DNA of 29,429 nucleotides from Apostichopus leukothele (lineage: Eukaryota; Echinodermata; Holothuroidea; Aspidochirotida; Stichopodidae): the NCBI GenBank assembly GCA_010014835.2, contig JAAAKB020000024.1:379329-408757 (forward strand). Reading direction: 5' to 3'. The notes below the pieces were generated by a model. The model had not been told where the DNA came from and ran no database searches. It saw only the letters and a program-made list of their open reading frames with translations. The number at the start of each line of letters is the position of its first letter. Position 1 is the first letter of the stretch. The translations under genes and the position numbers were made by a program. This document shows positions 1-11,104 of this stretch, piece by piece.

Positions 1-1505
1 ATCGGGTAGTGACGAAGGTGCAAACTACTATCCAAATTGACCCTCTTGCTAAACAAGCCAGGAACATCTGTGGCAGTTTTCGTGTTCACATTTCAGCACA
101 GAACAAAGTTGTTAAAGGTCAACTGGGACAATTGTAATCCACAAAGTATCCTCTGGCAGCATTCAAAATCATCAGTGAAACAGAACTTTACTTACAAGAT
201 AATAATTGCAAGTTCTTTTTTGTCGACGACTATGTGTGCAACATTCAACTAAGGAAATTGTATGTCCCATTAGGTCCTTATGAGTGCACCAAATGAAAAT
301 AAAAAGTAACTGCCTTCAGACAGATATAACATAAAAAGAAAATGAAATGCATGGGAACTGAAAAGACATGTAACTTCATGGACAGCTTTCACAGTGGATT
401 TGTGTGGGTTAGGCTTGCTATCCTATCAGTTATTAATCAAGCCTGTCTCATTAAAGTATTTGTTCTTCCTAAGTGAAAGAATGAACCAATAACGACACGT
501 TAAGGTGATTCAGGTCTTCTAACTAGAGAATTTTTTTTTTTAAGGAATGTTATAGTAGTATTCACTACTGTTTAAGAAAATCAGGAATGTACATGGATAT
601 TAAGCTCACTTCCTTTTACTCACCACTAATGTAAACAGCATGTGTTGTAAACAAGTATGACATCATACCCACAAGAGGACCTTTCCACCTGTAATATGAC
701 ATGAAATATTAGAGTTCAGATGAGTGTGAACCAAACAGGAACAAAGTACATGTAGCCCAAAAGAACAAAACAAAAAACGAAAACAAGTATTTACCCATGT
801 CTGCATGTAACTTAAGGCTCATCCCACATGTTTTTACTACAAAGGTATAAGTTTGAAATTTTGATTTCCTTGCCAATTCCCAAATTGACGTGAGGTGGTA
901 TGTGACTGGCCCCTTGCCACGCAGTTGGTATTCTACGAGAGAAAACGTTATCATCGGCATGCTCCAAATGTGTTTATCTTATGGTGAAATGAATGTAGGG
1001 ATTATCTAGCAGGCCCTGTAAAAAACTGCCCTGGCACTGAGCCATGTGTCTAACTTAAAGGAACAGTGTGATGTTATTAATAATAATGCACAGTTATCAT
1101 AATGTTTCTGTCGTGCTATTGAATTATACAGGTTCCCATGTGGTAATCAAAAATGGTCTTCTCATAAATTTAATGTTGAAAATGAAGTTATTTTGTTGGT
1201 AGCTGGTTTCCTCTTTTCTTGAATTGCTTTTATAGTAAAAGTAAATTTATTTCTATAGAAAAGAGAGAGAGAGATTTACAAAGTTAAATACAAGTTTTGT
1301 TACCCTGAGAATTGAACTCTCAAAAGTGCTATTCTTGCTATTTGAGTTTACATCTGAAGAAATGTTTAGTGTATTTAAATCAAATGAGAGATTTTTCTAT
1401 ATATTGTAACAGGTTCTTTTGAAAATTACTGCAAAACATGTACATTTGACCTATTAAGTACCTCTTAGAGTTGTCATAAAAGATTAACTTGTTTTGATTT
1501 GCCAG
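1..1505 (+). other. SEMA5 intron (upstream part in window)
   Basis: No further sema-domain exon was found on the + strand. The stretch is AT-rich with a T10 tract near 532 and a short GA run near 1262. Short open frames here have no recognisable protein pattern. The earlier sema exons should lie to the left. Confidence 0.5.
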
Positions 1506-1582
1506 GGGGCCCTCTATGTTGGTTTACCCACTGCAGTCATCAAGGTGCCTGTACAGAGATGCGAGAGCTTTCCAACAGAAGT
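1506..1582 (+). CDS. SEMA5: SEMA5 exon: last beta-strand of sema propeller
   Basis: Acceptor gatttgccag before 1506 and donor GTAAGT at 1583. It reads GALYVGLPTAVIKVPVQRC then ESFPTE. The pattern LYVG-x-P-x-x-V-I-K-V-P-x-x-R-C is the closing strand of semaphorin propellers, and the Cys opens the PSI domain. The exon ends in phase 2 (GT), completed by the G at 2460. The start phase is inferred from the protein match, since the previous exon is outside the window. Confidence 0.85.
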
Positions 1583-4500
1583 GTAAGTACTATTTGGGTG
1601 CTGTTTGCATTGCATGACCTTCTTTCAGGGGCTTTTGTGATGAAGAAGGCGAAAGTTGAAGTAAGGTTTTGTCAAAGATAATCCCTTAACCCTTGTTAGC
1701 TTCCATTATTTTTCCTTTTTCAACTATCATAAATTGACTGGTAGCTCTCAGGTTGATAGACGGAAAGTTTAAATCCTACCAACTGAATGTAGGACATTGT
1801 TGTTTTGTTGGCAAACCCTGGAGGGTGGGTACCTAATTTGATCATTTATGGTGTGATTTTGGTTGGATTAAAGTAACTAATTATATTTTTCCAAGTACCA
1901 ACATCTTTCCTCTGATGGTAGAGTTATAATCCACCAGTCAAAAACAACATGCCTCTCCGGGCTCTCTTGTTTTGGTTTTCCTTTTCCAGTTTTGTTTCTA
2001 GTTTTGTCTTTTGTGTGTAAAATTCCATGTTAATTACTACTGATACTTTCATTTGGCATCAACAAAATATTGGTAATTAAAAAAGATGAGAAATAATATT
2101 GCCATCATTTGAAGTGACATGTGGTGGACACAGGACAAAACAGAAAAAATCTGACTGAGTTTATAAACATTGTAACATTTTCTCTCAGATGCAGTTGAAG
2201 CAAATATGAGAGGTGTCGTTCAATTCATCCATTTCTTCATGTTTTTCAACCAATCAAACCCAAGAAAGTAAAGAAGTAGTTTTAATTCTAGTCTTTGATA
2301 TGATAGAATATGAGCTGCACTTCTGTGAGAAGTGAGGATTCAGTACTTTGGTTGGGCTGTTGGGACAATGACAACCCAACTAGACCACCCCCTCCAGCCC
2401 TACCCCACCCCCCACACCTACAGAATGGCTCCATTATTTTTGTTCATCTGATCTTTCAGGGCCTGTATTGAATCCAGGGATCCATATTGTGGCTGGAACG
2501 TCATCTTGGGTCAGTGCACTACCCGTCCAGAGAGGTAAGGCTTGACCACCTTAAAAGCATATAGATGTATTGTGTGTAAATCATTGCAGCAGTGGATGGG
2601 AGGGATTGGTTAGGAAAGGACCAGATAAACCTTTCTTCAAGGAATTAAATAAAAGATTTAAATAAAAGAGGTTAAGGTGCATTTTCATCAAGTTTATGGC
2701 AAACCAGGTGTTATTTCTTTGTCATTGAGAAAACAAATGTTAGGTGGTAGTTTGGACTTCACTTATTGGTGACAAAAGTTGGAAAGGAATATTAACTTAG
2801 TGTTTGGGGGCGGGGTCAGGTCTGAGGGCCGTGGTGGTAGCACAGTCACTGGAAAGTGGAAGTGTCTGAGGATAAGGATGGAGTAACTTATTTAAATTAC
2901 AATAACAGCACAATGCAGGATATTATTCTTTGTAGTGATCCACTGATTGTCTATAAATTCAGGAACTATTTTGTTTGATATTTTCTATTTCTTCAATGTC
3001 TGCAGCCTAGTGGAGTTAACCAGATGGTATCAAAACATCACATCATGTCCTACAGTCTCTAATACAGGTATGCTCCTGACTTTAGTCCTTTCTTTTGTTT
3101 CAACTGCAATTTGCTCTCGTCCTATTTAACATGACCTCATGTCATTTTGGATACTCCCTTGCTCAGAATTTCCATATATATTTCCGTTCATATGTTTATA
3201 GGTTTATATACTATTCAAGGGCACCGGAAATGCATTCATTTGGTATCTAACAGACTTGAAGTACAACATCATGAGTACAAGTATAACAAACTTTCCCTCG
3301 GTATGAGTACAAATACAAGTGTCTAAGCATGAGTACATAATTTTGGTGTGGGTACAAATCCTTAAGAAGTGACTAGTATGAGGTCAGGTAACAATGACAG
3401 ATACAATTATAATACAAGTATATAATACAAGTTTATAAATACAAGTATAGAGTGGCTACAACTCTGCTATCAAGTATTAAAGAATGAGCTCATACCAACA
3501 ACTTTCCAGTTGTTCTGCAAGTATTACATGGTTACGCACTTAGCTCGGATGCCAAATGAAATATCGTAAGAGCAGTTCCTTTTTATGATCATTAACATTT
3601 AATGCAATGAATTCCAGATTACCTGACGCTTCAGGACAAATGGTTTTCCAGATGTGCTTAAATTGGATCTTTGATAGTCAATTTTGAATGATCATGCATC
3701 ACGAAGGTGCTTGAACAGCTTTGATTTTGTAAACATAAACAGTCTGACAGCTTATTTGAAAACAAGTAACGAAACAAGTCTTTTCTTGAGCGATGCCATC
3801 CGTTCTGTAGGTCTTAGAGGAAGCAGCCATGGGGCATGGAATAAACATTTCAAAAATAATTTAAGGATTATCAGTGACAAGGTGTCCTAATCATGTTTGG
3901 ATTAAAGTTTATGTATGCCTGAGTCCCAATACGGAAACAATCAGGACTCCTGATAAAAGTGTCTGGAAAATTTTGGATTTTTTAAAAAACTTTTGCTCCT
4001 TTTCACAGTGGATGGTGGCTTCAGCGATTGGTCTGAGTGGTTACCTTGTGACGACCCCTCCGGTGTTCTTTCGTCTTGCACGTGTAGGACACGGGAATGC
4101 ACCAATCCCGCACCCAAGTGTGGCGGAGACACATGCCACGGGGAACGGGTACAAGTCAAGAATTGTTCGGGTCGTAGAGGTCAGACCAGCAATGAAATAG
4201 ATGAGCAAGGTTTGCATCTTGTGCATGGCACATATACATACTGGTGTTTTTATATAATTCATAATTACCATCACATCTCCATCTCATTTACCAGGATTTG
4301 TTTGAAGGGTAGAGAGGCAGACTACAAATAGTTTAACTGAGAACTGGGAAAGAAATACCATAGCAAAGTTTCTCTTACATGATTTCCAAGAAAACTTAAA
4401 GAAAACTTAAATTTCTCCATCATCTGCTGATAAAGTGTTTCTATGTGTTTCTTCAAAAAGGAAAGACAGAAGACTCTCTTTCTACTTGATTATTGGAATT

Positions 4501-7500
4501 AAAAATATTGACCCTTGTAAATGTTAAAAATAATTGATCAATATTTATGGAGTATTGAAGTATTGGTTCCATGTTGATTCATCCTAAAAGGTCTCTTGCA
4601 TCTGTCTTCAGTCTCAGGTATTGCCAGATGTTGGTACTACCTGACCTGCTGTATCCTCAATAATCAGAGTAGAAATGAGGGGCTGGTAGGACACTGTGGG
4701 TGAGGTTGGTTAGGGGGGGGGGCGGGGAGGTGCTGTTGGAGGAAGGATAAGAGATTTCTGCTATATTGAAGGAGAGAAATCGTGTTCTTATGATTTAATT
4801 GGTGGTATAATAAAATGTTTGGCTGAAGTGCGAAGCGGGTTGGGAAGGGGGAAAGGAGGACTAACAATTATATCTTAAGTCATAAAATAATAAAGTTGGT
4901 ATCGTTGGTATACCCAGGAAGACAACTGAGGAAATAAGTAAAGCTGTATGGGAGGTGAGGGGAGTATTTAATGTTCTCCCTAGCAGGTGTGTGGTCTTCC
5001 AGTATCTTCATATCATGAACCTTTTAAACACACTTTTCATTTCATTTCTAGCTGACACTTCATCATGAAAGCTTTAACCTAAAGCAAATACACTAATCTG
5101 GTCAGTTGCATGATAATATTACCCCTATATTATTCATGAGCATGGCATGTAACAAAAATATCATGGTGATGACACAATTAATTGAGAGACTGCGGTCTGA
5201 AAAGACTTTGTGGAGAGATAGGGAATGATTTAGAAATTCAAGCAGGGTTATTGATGTACATACTTTGAAAGCCTGTGGACCCCTCAGAATTTAAAAAATA
5301 TACCTCATACCTGGCTCATTTCTTGGAATTGAAAATAATCCACTGCAAAAGTAGCTTCACATGAATACTCTGTCCATTAGTAGCAGTTTCAACCAATAAA
5401 TTCAGATTAGTGACAAGGAAACTATAAATATTAAAGGAAAAAAAATCAGGCAGTTATGTCATATAGGTAGTGAACAAACACTACCTATTGGGGGGGGGGG
5501 GAGCAGGAGGGGGGTAGATGGTGCCCTAAGTTGACCCCATTCTCTCTCCCATCCTGTTAGTTTACAGTGGTGGCAATGTTCATATTATGATGACCCCTTC
5601 ACAATCCCAGTTTTATTTGTGCCCACAACAGTGGCAGTTTTGTCATTTACATAATACCCTATTAACATCTGTCATGACATTGCGATACCTAGAGCAGTAC
5701 CATGATTCTATCTATAGGACACATCGTCTTAGCCATGTATGAAGTACTTTCTACACAAGTTAAAGTATACTCACTCTTTCTATGGATAGAACATATCCTC
5801 GTAGCCGTGTATGAAGTACTTTTTACACAAGTTAAAGTATACTCACCCTCATTGGGATTTTTATCGTGAACAAATGTATACTTTAGAATTTCAAGAGAAC
5901 TTTAGTTATCGATCTATGCCATGACAGATAGCCGGAATAATTTGCTTTGCAGAAGTAGAAGAAGTAGAATAAAGAAATTTACCATGGAGAGGGATTGGCT
6001 TCCCTGATGAGTGTATTTACCTCTGTCAGTGGGTGTTTATTGGAGTAGAAACGGGGCGCTGTCATGTAAAGCTAAAACCATATAGGAGGTTGTGTACCAT
6101 ATAAATCACACATTTTATGATTGGTGTTTGGCATGCTAACGTCCTTGGAATGGCATGGTATCGTTTAAGTTAGGAATTATGAAAACATCGGTATAGAAAC
6201 CACAAGTATACAATGTACATCGTGTAGGTACGTTGGTAGCGTTGGTTGGGTGAAATTTTGAATTAAACGTTCGTATTGCTTTGATGGCAGATGATATATA
6301 AGATTGTGTTGTTCGGTGGTAATTATTTTTGTTATCGAGACAGTTGTGAGTTCAGGGTTCAGCTCAAGTTAGCCAGCTGTTAAACTTGCATGATGTGAAC
6401 CAAAGAGCATCAGGATATCAAAGATCTTATGAAATTATATACGCTTTCAACTGTCATCCAATGAAATGACATCTTTTTGATCATGTGACATGTGCCAACC
6501 AGTGTCAATTTTCCAAATTTTAGATATGTGGTCTGAATGGACAGAGTGGTCATCTTGTACCCAAAAGTGCGGTGGCGGTGTCCAGTCTAGGGATCGGAGG
6601 TGCTTGGATGGAACCTCTTGTATAGGCAGCTCTCAAGAACTGAGAGTTTGTAACACCTATAGATGTTCAGGTGAGACCTCAGCCATTAACACGCTTTCTT
6701 TTCTTACTATATCAACACCTACTACACAAAGTGATCATTCCTCTGTTAGGTACTTTCTTGTACAGAACCTTTTGAGCGACCATTTTGGTTGTTTAACTGT
6801 CAAACCTTTGTAATGTTACCATATTTGACACTGTCATTAATTTCAGTGAAATTGAATAAAGGAAACATGATCAAGTTTGTTAAATATACCAAAGTATTAT
6901 AATGTTCTCTCATTGCCCATTTTCTGAATGTATGCTGTTGTACCAGCCACAAGTCTTACATTTTCTACCTGTGCCATGTAATGAAATTGAGTAAAGTAAG
7001 TAAACATGTTCAAATTAGTTAAATATACCAAAGAATTATAATGATCTCTCATTGCCATGCTGTTATACCAGCCACAGGTCTTACAGTATCTACCTGGGCC
7101 ATGTACAGAATAACTTCATTGTGCTTCATAGCACTTGTATGCACTTATTACAAGTCCTCTATTTATCCCATTTTGGGAATGTTTTCTTGTAGATCGTCGC
7201 AAGGCGAGTGTCTGGACGCCCTGGCTGGTCCTCAACGTATCAGAGGATGGCTTATTACAGCAGAGATTCCGATTCATTTGCAGAGCCCCCATCGAAGAGA
7301 GAAGTGAAATCTCTCTGAGTTCACCAAAGAACCAAGTCCGTCTTTGTCCGTACAATTCCAACAAATGCATTGGGGACAAATATACAGGTACGGCTACATA
7401 CATTCTGTGGAAACGATTGGTGTTACTGGTCATTTTTATTGCACATTATTCATGATGCATAGCAGTGGTCACCATCTGCTGCAGCAGCAGCATTATATAA

Positions 7501-10245
7501 TATTTATAATACTTAGAAGATCTTACTTCATAATCGCTGATTCACCTTGCTAACTATTTATTGTCATAAATGATGAGTGTTTATCTCATGCTCTGGATCA
7601 GTGGGTGGTGCAAGACCTGCAGGTCGTACCTCGTGAATATTCATTTATGCATATTTATTATTAGCTGATTATATAGTGTGCTAAATAGGCATGTCCAAAG
7701 ATATGATTTTGGTGTCACTTTACCAGTAGGTTTTGTTAACCAATCTTTATATGATGCCAAGTATATATATGCCAAGTATTACTAAATGCTTTGGGTGAAC
7801 AGGTGGTACTCATGAATATTCATTGCTGCATGTGTATGGAGGACAGCTGACAATAATGCACAGGTCATACTGCATAAATAGTATGTTATATATGTATGAG
7901 CTGAGAATGATGTAAGCTTCATTTTGTTTATGTTTATATACCATGGGATGACATTTTTTTATTAATTATATTGTTTTGGTTGTAACCTTTCATTCATTTG
8001 GCCAAACCTTTTTTCAACTTTTGCATTTGATTGGAGTTTATTTCATGCTATTTAAAATTTGAGATCCCTTGTGCTTCACTTCTTTTGACCATCTTTAGAA
8101 TGTAGTCAAGATTTATAAAACATCCAAGTGAAGTTACGCCTTAAAAATGTTTTTGAAGTTTCCTCAAGTTTATTGACACGAGTGTCATAGACTATTTTAA
8201 GAAATTTTGAATTTGTCACAAATCAAAGCAGAATAAAGGAAACTGAAATCAATCCTATTGTAAGTGTGGAAAAAGTCACTTTGTTAAAAATGTTTCATCC
8301 ACAAAAACCCCAAATGTAAAACTTGTATTTCTGTTGTCACTGGTTCATGATTATCCTGGTAGTTCCCATATTTATTTTTCTATTTTAAATGAACCACTTA
8401 CTCGTTGTATCGTTTGCTTGGAAGCTCTTTTCATTTTTGCAAAACCTTGCTGCTCTGGCTTTTATGAAATCATGGACTCGGAGGGATATATATATGGGAA
8501 TTCATTGGTTGAAGAACATTACTTCTGGTTGATATGACATTCTAAATGCTTTCAATGCAAATATGCTAATAATAGCTTCTTTTTTTTTGGTTTGCTCATT
8601 TTACTAACTGCATCAAATAACAATGGTCCTACCCTTAAACAGAGAATTTTGGAGGCTGGTCTCTTTGGTCGCCATGGTTACCATGCAGCGCCACCTGTGG
8701 TGAGGGCACCCAGGTGCGCCATCGTAGCTGCTTTCCGGGCAGCTCGCAATGTTTCGGTCATTACTATGAGCAGAGGAAATGTTCCGTAAAGTCGCGATGT
8801 CCAGGTTTGTTGTCTTACATCCGTGCAGTGGTCTAATTTTCTTCTTTCTAAAGAAAAAAAAAATGTCCTCCTTTGTCTATCTTTCTTTATCTGTTTCTTG
8901 TCAATATTGTCAGCTGCAAGGATCTAGTGTTTGTTACTCTTAGTGGTCTAAAATTATTCTCTTTCACAAAAATGTATATTTTTAGTTTGTCGTTTTCTTT
9001 CAATGTCATGCAACTGCAAAATTATATTTATTTATTCTTGCCTGACAATGCGTGCACCTTGTCTAGTTGTCTTTAGTTGCAAATGATTGTATTGTAGAGA
9101 TTCCTCCCACAAATATTTTGCTGCAGACATAATTTTAGCTAGCAAAAAAAAACTGTTTCAAACAATGAAATAATAGCTCGGCCTCTACTTATTGCCACCT
9201 TAAAAAAAAAAAATAAATGTGCAAGAAAGCATGTAGCAAAGATGAATGGTAAACAATTAATTGTTGTTTTGTTATAACTGTTGTTATGCTGCAAAGTCAA
9301 AGCATGTGCTACTCTGATGTTGTTGCTAGGTTATTAGATTATGATAGAAATAAAGAAAAATGAAATCTGGTAGAATTAAAGCAAAAATGAATTATGTAGA
9401 CAAAAGAACCAGAACTTTGTAGATTTTCCTAATAGCACATTTATTGCAAGTGATGGTAGTCTGTATATTATTTAAAAGGTCATTTAAAATATATTTCATA
9501 ATGATGTATAGGGTCATGGTAGCCCATAGAACCAAGAATGGAGGAAGGGGGAGGTGAGGTGGGGTGGGGGAGGACAGACAGGATTTGGGAGAACGTAGTA
9601 GTCATTGTTCCTGTAATCAGTTGATTAATAACTATTGTAGTCTTTTTGTTTCATTTATTTATTTCAAAGTCTTGTTATTTAATTGTCAAATTGTAAATGT
9701 CAATTTATACTTTCAGGAGACCCTGCTAATAACATAATTACTGTTTGAAATGCTTAACTGGTGGGTTCCCCTGTTATGACATTGGATAAGAGGTCATAAA
9801 AGTACTGTGGTGTTCACATGAAAAATGCAGATTAATGAGATACCCTTGTATCACAAATGGAAAGGGTTTTGCCCCTACCTACCCCCTCTCTACCTCACCC
9901 CACTCCCTCACCCCACTCCCTCATTTCACTGCCTCACACTTATATTGGACATTAAAATCCATTAAGCAGAGTACCATAGTCCTGTAAGAATGTTCTTAAG
10001 TGCACGATGGGTACTTGTATAATAACCAGTGTTTGATTTTTCCTTTGTATTATCAGTGGAGGGTCGATGGAGTTGTTGGTCAGATTGGTCCGAATGTTCC
10101 GTCACCTGCGGCATGGGGGCCAGAACACGAGAGAGGTTCTGTAATAGCCCCGTTCCCCAGAATGGAGGTGCAGACTGCGATGGACCATCCATAGAGGAAG
10201 GACAGTGTGATGCTGGGGAATGTGAAGAAGAACCAGTTCTCTCTT
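1506..10245 (+). CDS. SEMA5: Class 5 semaphorin (SEMA5-like), partial: end of sema domain, PSI, five TSP1 repeats
   Basis: Seen: eight GT-AG exons (1506-1582, 2460-2534, 3006-3067, 4009-4179, 6524-6670, 7193-7387, 8643-8804, 10057-10245) join in one open frame of about 359 residues. The order is last sema strand (LYVGLPTAVIKVPVQRC), PSI (CIESRDPYCGW), then TSP1 modules. Known: sema + PSI + a row of TSP1 repeats is unique to class 5 semaphorins, type I membrane guidance cues that bind plexins and, through the TSP1 repeats, glycosaminoglycans. The fourth module is the odd low-cysteine repeat (WTPW...QRFRFICRA) also found in vertebrate SEMA5A/5B, which fixes the class. Not seen: signal peptide and most of the sema domain (left of the window), and any transmembrane or cytoplasmic exon on the right. 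Vertebrate members have seven TSP1 repeats; five are found here. A paralogue choice (5A or 5B) is not meaningful for an invertebrate. Confidence 0.9.
2460..2534 (+). CDS. SEMA5: SEMA5 exon: PSI domain core
   Basis: Acceptor tctttcag before 2460, donor GTAAGG at 2535. It reads ACIESRDPYCGWNVILGQC and on to TTRPE. C-I-x-x-R-D-P-Y-C-G-W is the PSI (plexin-semaphorin-integrin) hallmark, a small cystine knot that holds the sema domain against the stalk. It ends in phase 2 (AG), completed by the C at 3006. Confidence 0.9.
3006..3067 (+). CDS. SEMA5: SEMA5 exon: PSI-to-TSP1 linker
   Basis: Acceptor tgtctgcag before 3006, donor GTATGC at 3068. It reads LVELTRWYQNITSCPTVSNT. The W-x-Q-x-I-x-x-C-P-T stretch matches the segment that follows the PSI domain in SEMA5A/5B, and N-I-T is a possible N-glycosylation site. 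From here on every junction is phase 1. Confidence 0.85.
3257..3455 (+). repeat. Degenerate 'gtacaagtat' repeat tract in intron
   Basis: Many imperfect copies of agtacaa/atacaagtata, irregularly spaced (for example 3268, 3302, 3414, 3424, 3438). It looks like a decayed simple repeat. It lies in the intron 3068-4008, which otherwise shows nothing. Confidence 0.55.
4009..4179 (+). CDS. SEMA5: SEMA5 exon: first TSP1 repeat
   Basis: Acceptor ttttcacag before 4009. It reads VDGGFSDWSEWLPCDD, then SSCTCRTRECTNPAPKCGG, ending KNCSG. It has the tryptophan ladder (DWSEW, a C-mannosylation type motif) and six cysteines. The C-x-C-R-x-R-x-C-x-x-P-A-P-x-C-G-G pattern matches the first TSP1 repeat of vertebrate SEMA5. 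The 3' end is uncertain: phase-1 donors exist after 4170, 4179 (GAG|GTCAGA, preferred) and 4209. Confidence 0.85.
5463..5488. repeat. Perfect 10-bp inverted repeat
   Basis: ATAGGTAGTG (5463-5472) and CACTACCTAT (5479-5488) are exact reverse complements around a 6-nt loop, AACAAA. A G12 run begins at 5490. Confidence 0.8.
5708..5851 (+). repeat. 72-bp tandem duplication (two copies)
   Basis: Copy 1 is 5708-5779 and copy 2 is 5780-5851. The best shared block is gtatgaagtacttt then acacaagttaaagtatactcac, with offset exactly 72. Intronic. Confidence 0.85.
6524..6670 (+). CDS. SEMA5: SEMA5 exon: second TSP1 repeat (resembles vertebrate repeat 3)
   Basis: Acceptor caaattttag before 6524, donor GTGAGA at 6671. 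It reads DMWSEWTEWSSCTQKCGGG, then a short middle (CLDGTSCIGS), ending CNTYRC. The short middle and CNTxxC end match vertebrate SEMA5 repeat 3. The O-fucose consensus C-x-x-S/T-C-G is absent (CTQKCG), whereas WSEWTEW keeps the W-x-x-W pattern. Confidence 0.9.
6846..7110 (+). repeat. About 139-bp tandem duplication (two copies)
   Basis: Blocks gttaaatataccaaag, ctctcattgcc, taccagccaca and gccatgta recur with an offset of about 139 in the same order. The second copy ends about 85 bp before the exon at 7193. Confidence 0.75.
7193..7387 (+). CDS. SEMA5: SEMA5 exon: atypical TSP1-like repeat
   Basis: Acceptor tttcttgtag before 7193, donor GTACGG at 7388. It reads KASVWTPWLVLNVSEDG, QQRFRFICRAPI, and ends near NSNKCIG. 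It keeps WTPW but lacks the usual first cysteines; the form WTPW-x-V-x-x-x-D-G...QRFR-x-x-C-x-A is the degenerate fourth repeat of SEMA5A/5B. Its presence at this place in the order is the best evidence for class 5 rather than another TSP1 protein. NVS is a possible N-glycan site. Confidence 0.9.
7388..8642 (+). other. SEMA5 intron
   Basis: AT-rich, with CAG runs near 7480 and two loosely similar stretches (near 7590-7640 and 7795-7830) that share gaatattcat. No exon pattern seen. Confidence 0.5.
8643..8804 (+). CDS. SEMA5: SEMA5 exon: fourth TSP1 module found here
   Basis: Acceptor cccttaaacag before 8643 (E is completed by the phase-1 G) and donor GTTTGT at 8805. It reads ENFGGWSLWSPWLPC, SATCGEGTQVRHRSC, then GSSQCFGHYYEQRKC and ends SRCP. 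Full tryptophan ladder WSLWSPW; CSATCG fits the O-fucosylation consensus. By position it equals vertebrate repeat 5, but QVRxRxC with GSQCxG resembles repeat 7, so the one-to-one assignment is open. Confidence 0.9.
8805..10056 (+). other. SEMA5 intron
   Basis: AT-rich with several A-runs. It has a purine G-rich tract (9540-9575) and a mirrored C/T-rich tract with repeated ccccactccctcacc near 9895-9920. No exon seen. Confidence 0.5.
10057..10245 (+). CDS. SEMA5: SEMA5 exon: fifth TSP1 module found here (resembles vertebrate repeat 6)
   Basis: Acceptor gtattatcag before 10057, donor GTAAGT at 10246. It reads VEGRWSCWSDWSECSVTCG, then RFCNSPVPQNGGADCDG and CDAGECEEEPVLS. VxGxWSCWSxWxxCSxTCGxG matches vertebrate repeat 6 closely; CSVTCG fits the O-fucosylation consensus. 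It ends with an acidic stretch (ECEEEP) in phase 1, so coding must continue, yet no next exon is evident before the assembly gap. Confidence 0.9.
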
Positions 10246-11004
10246 GTAAGTTCTGTAGGCTGACGTTGCTATCGTTGAAACAGCTAGATGTGCAATGATT
10301 TAATGACTCCTATTATCAGAGATGCAGGAGCATCCCAATATATACTGTTAAAGAATGAACCTGAGGCAGAATTAAATGTCATGGTCATAGTCTAACTGAA
10401 CGGATTGTAGATATTATTACTCTATATCTGTGAGGTTTTCCAAAGTATACACCTTACAATTCATTTCATGGTTATCTAAGCTCCTGTGTTTTGTGAATGA
10501 GTACTCAAAATGCCATTTTGAGAGTTAATCTACTTGTGTATGGATGGCGCTGTTCTACAATAACATTATACTACAGTATTGACAATGAATGTAATGATGA
10601 TGGTGCCTTAGTCCAGAATAATTCCTTAATGTAGTAATCTCTTGTTTAATAAGTTCTGTAATTGTCAAGGCAGTGCAAAGAACTACTCCTTGCTAGGTCT
10701 CTTTCCATTTTCCAGGCTTGGATCCAGGTGGGTTAGTTTGGGTGATATACATCCCCCTTTCTCAACCACACACAAAACAGTTAAAGTAGTTATTAATGCA
10801 ACCTTGCCTGTAAACCTAATAAAAGACCTAATTTATAGTCTATATGAGCATCAGAATGCACCATTTCACAACAAAAATTGGAATTCTTTCTGGGGAAGAA
10901 TCACCCCTCCCCCCCCCCCACAACATTGGAGTCGGCTTTAACTACTTCATTGCCACATTCCCCCACGCCTTTTATTAATCCTGCATCCACCCAGTGGTCA
11001 GTTT
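10246..11004 (+). other. Sequence after the last visible SEMA5 exon, up to the gap
   Basis: No hydrophobic transmembrane exon or convincing coding exon was found. One tiny acceptor-donor pair (10716-10727) is phase-compatible but too short to trust. There is a C-run at 10908-10919. Confidence 0.5.
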
Positions 11005-11104
11005 NNNNNNNNNNNNNNNNNNNNNNNNNNNNNNNNNNNNNNNNNNNNNNNNNNNNNNNNNNNNNNNNNNNNNNNNNNNNNNNNNNNNNNNNNNNNNNNN
11101 NNNN
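11005..11104. other. Assembly gap (100 N)
   Basis: Exactly 100 Ns, a length often used for gaps of unknown size. It separates the incomplete semaphorin gene from the ATF2-like gene, so true distance, orientation and adjacency of the two sides are not proven. Confidence 0.98.

Larger units (their letters stand above)
4180..6523 (+). other. Long SEMA5 intron with poly-G tracts, hairpin and duplication
   Basis: The largest intron (2.3 kb). It was read for a missing TSP1 exon (a tryptophan ladder followed by paired Cys) on the + strand and none was found. It contains G10 at 4713-4722, G12 at 5490-5501, a perfect hairpin at 5463-5488 and a 72-bp duplication at 5708-5851. Confidence 0.6.

Noticed and set aside
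3941-4331. Alternative frames over the first TSP1 exon
   Set aside because: Shadows of the real TSP1 exon; only the frame with DWSEW and paired cysteines continues in phase with its neighbours.
5541-5620. A small exon after cctgttag or tttacag
   Set aside because: The phase-1 reading meets a stop after a few codons and shows no TSP1 residues.
4180-6523. A hidden second TSP1 repeat in the large intron
   Set aside because: Read through for W-x-x-W followed by C-x-x-x-C-G in any + frame next to a phase-1 acceptor; none found.
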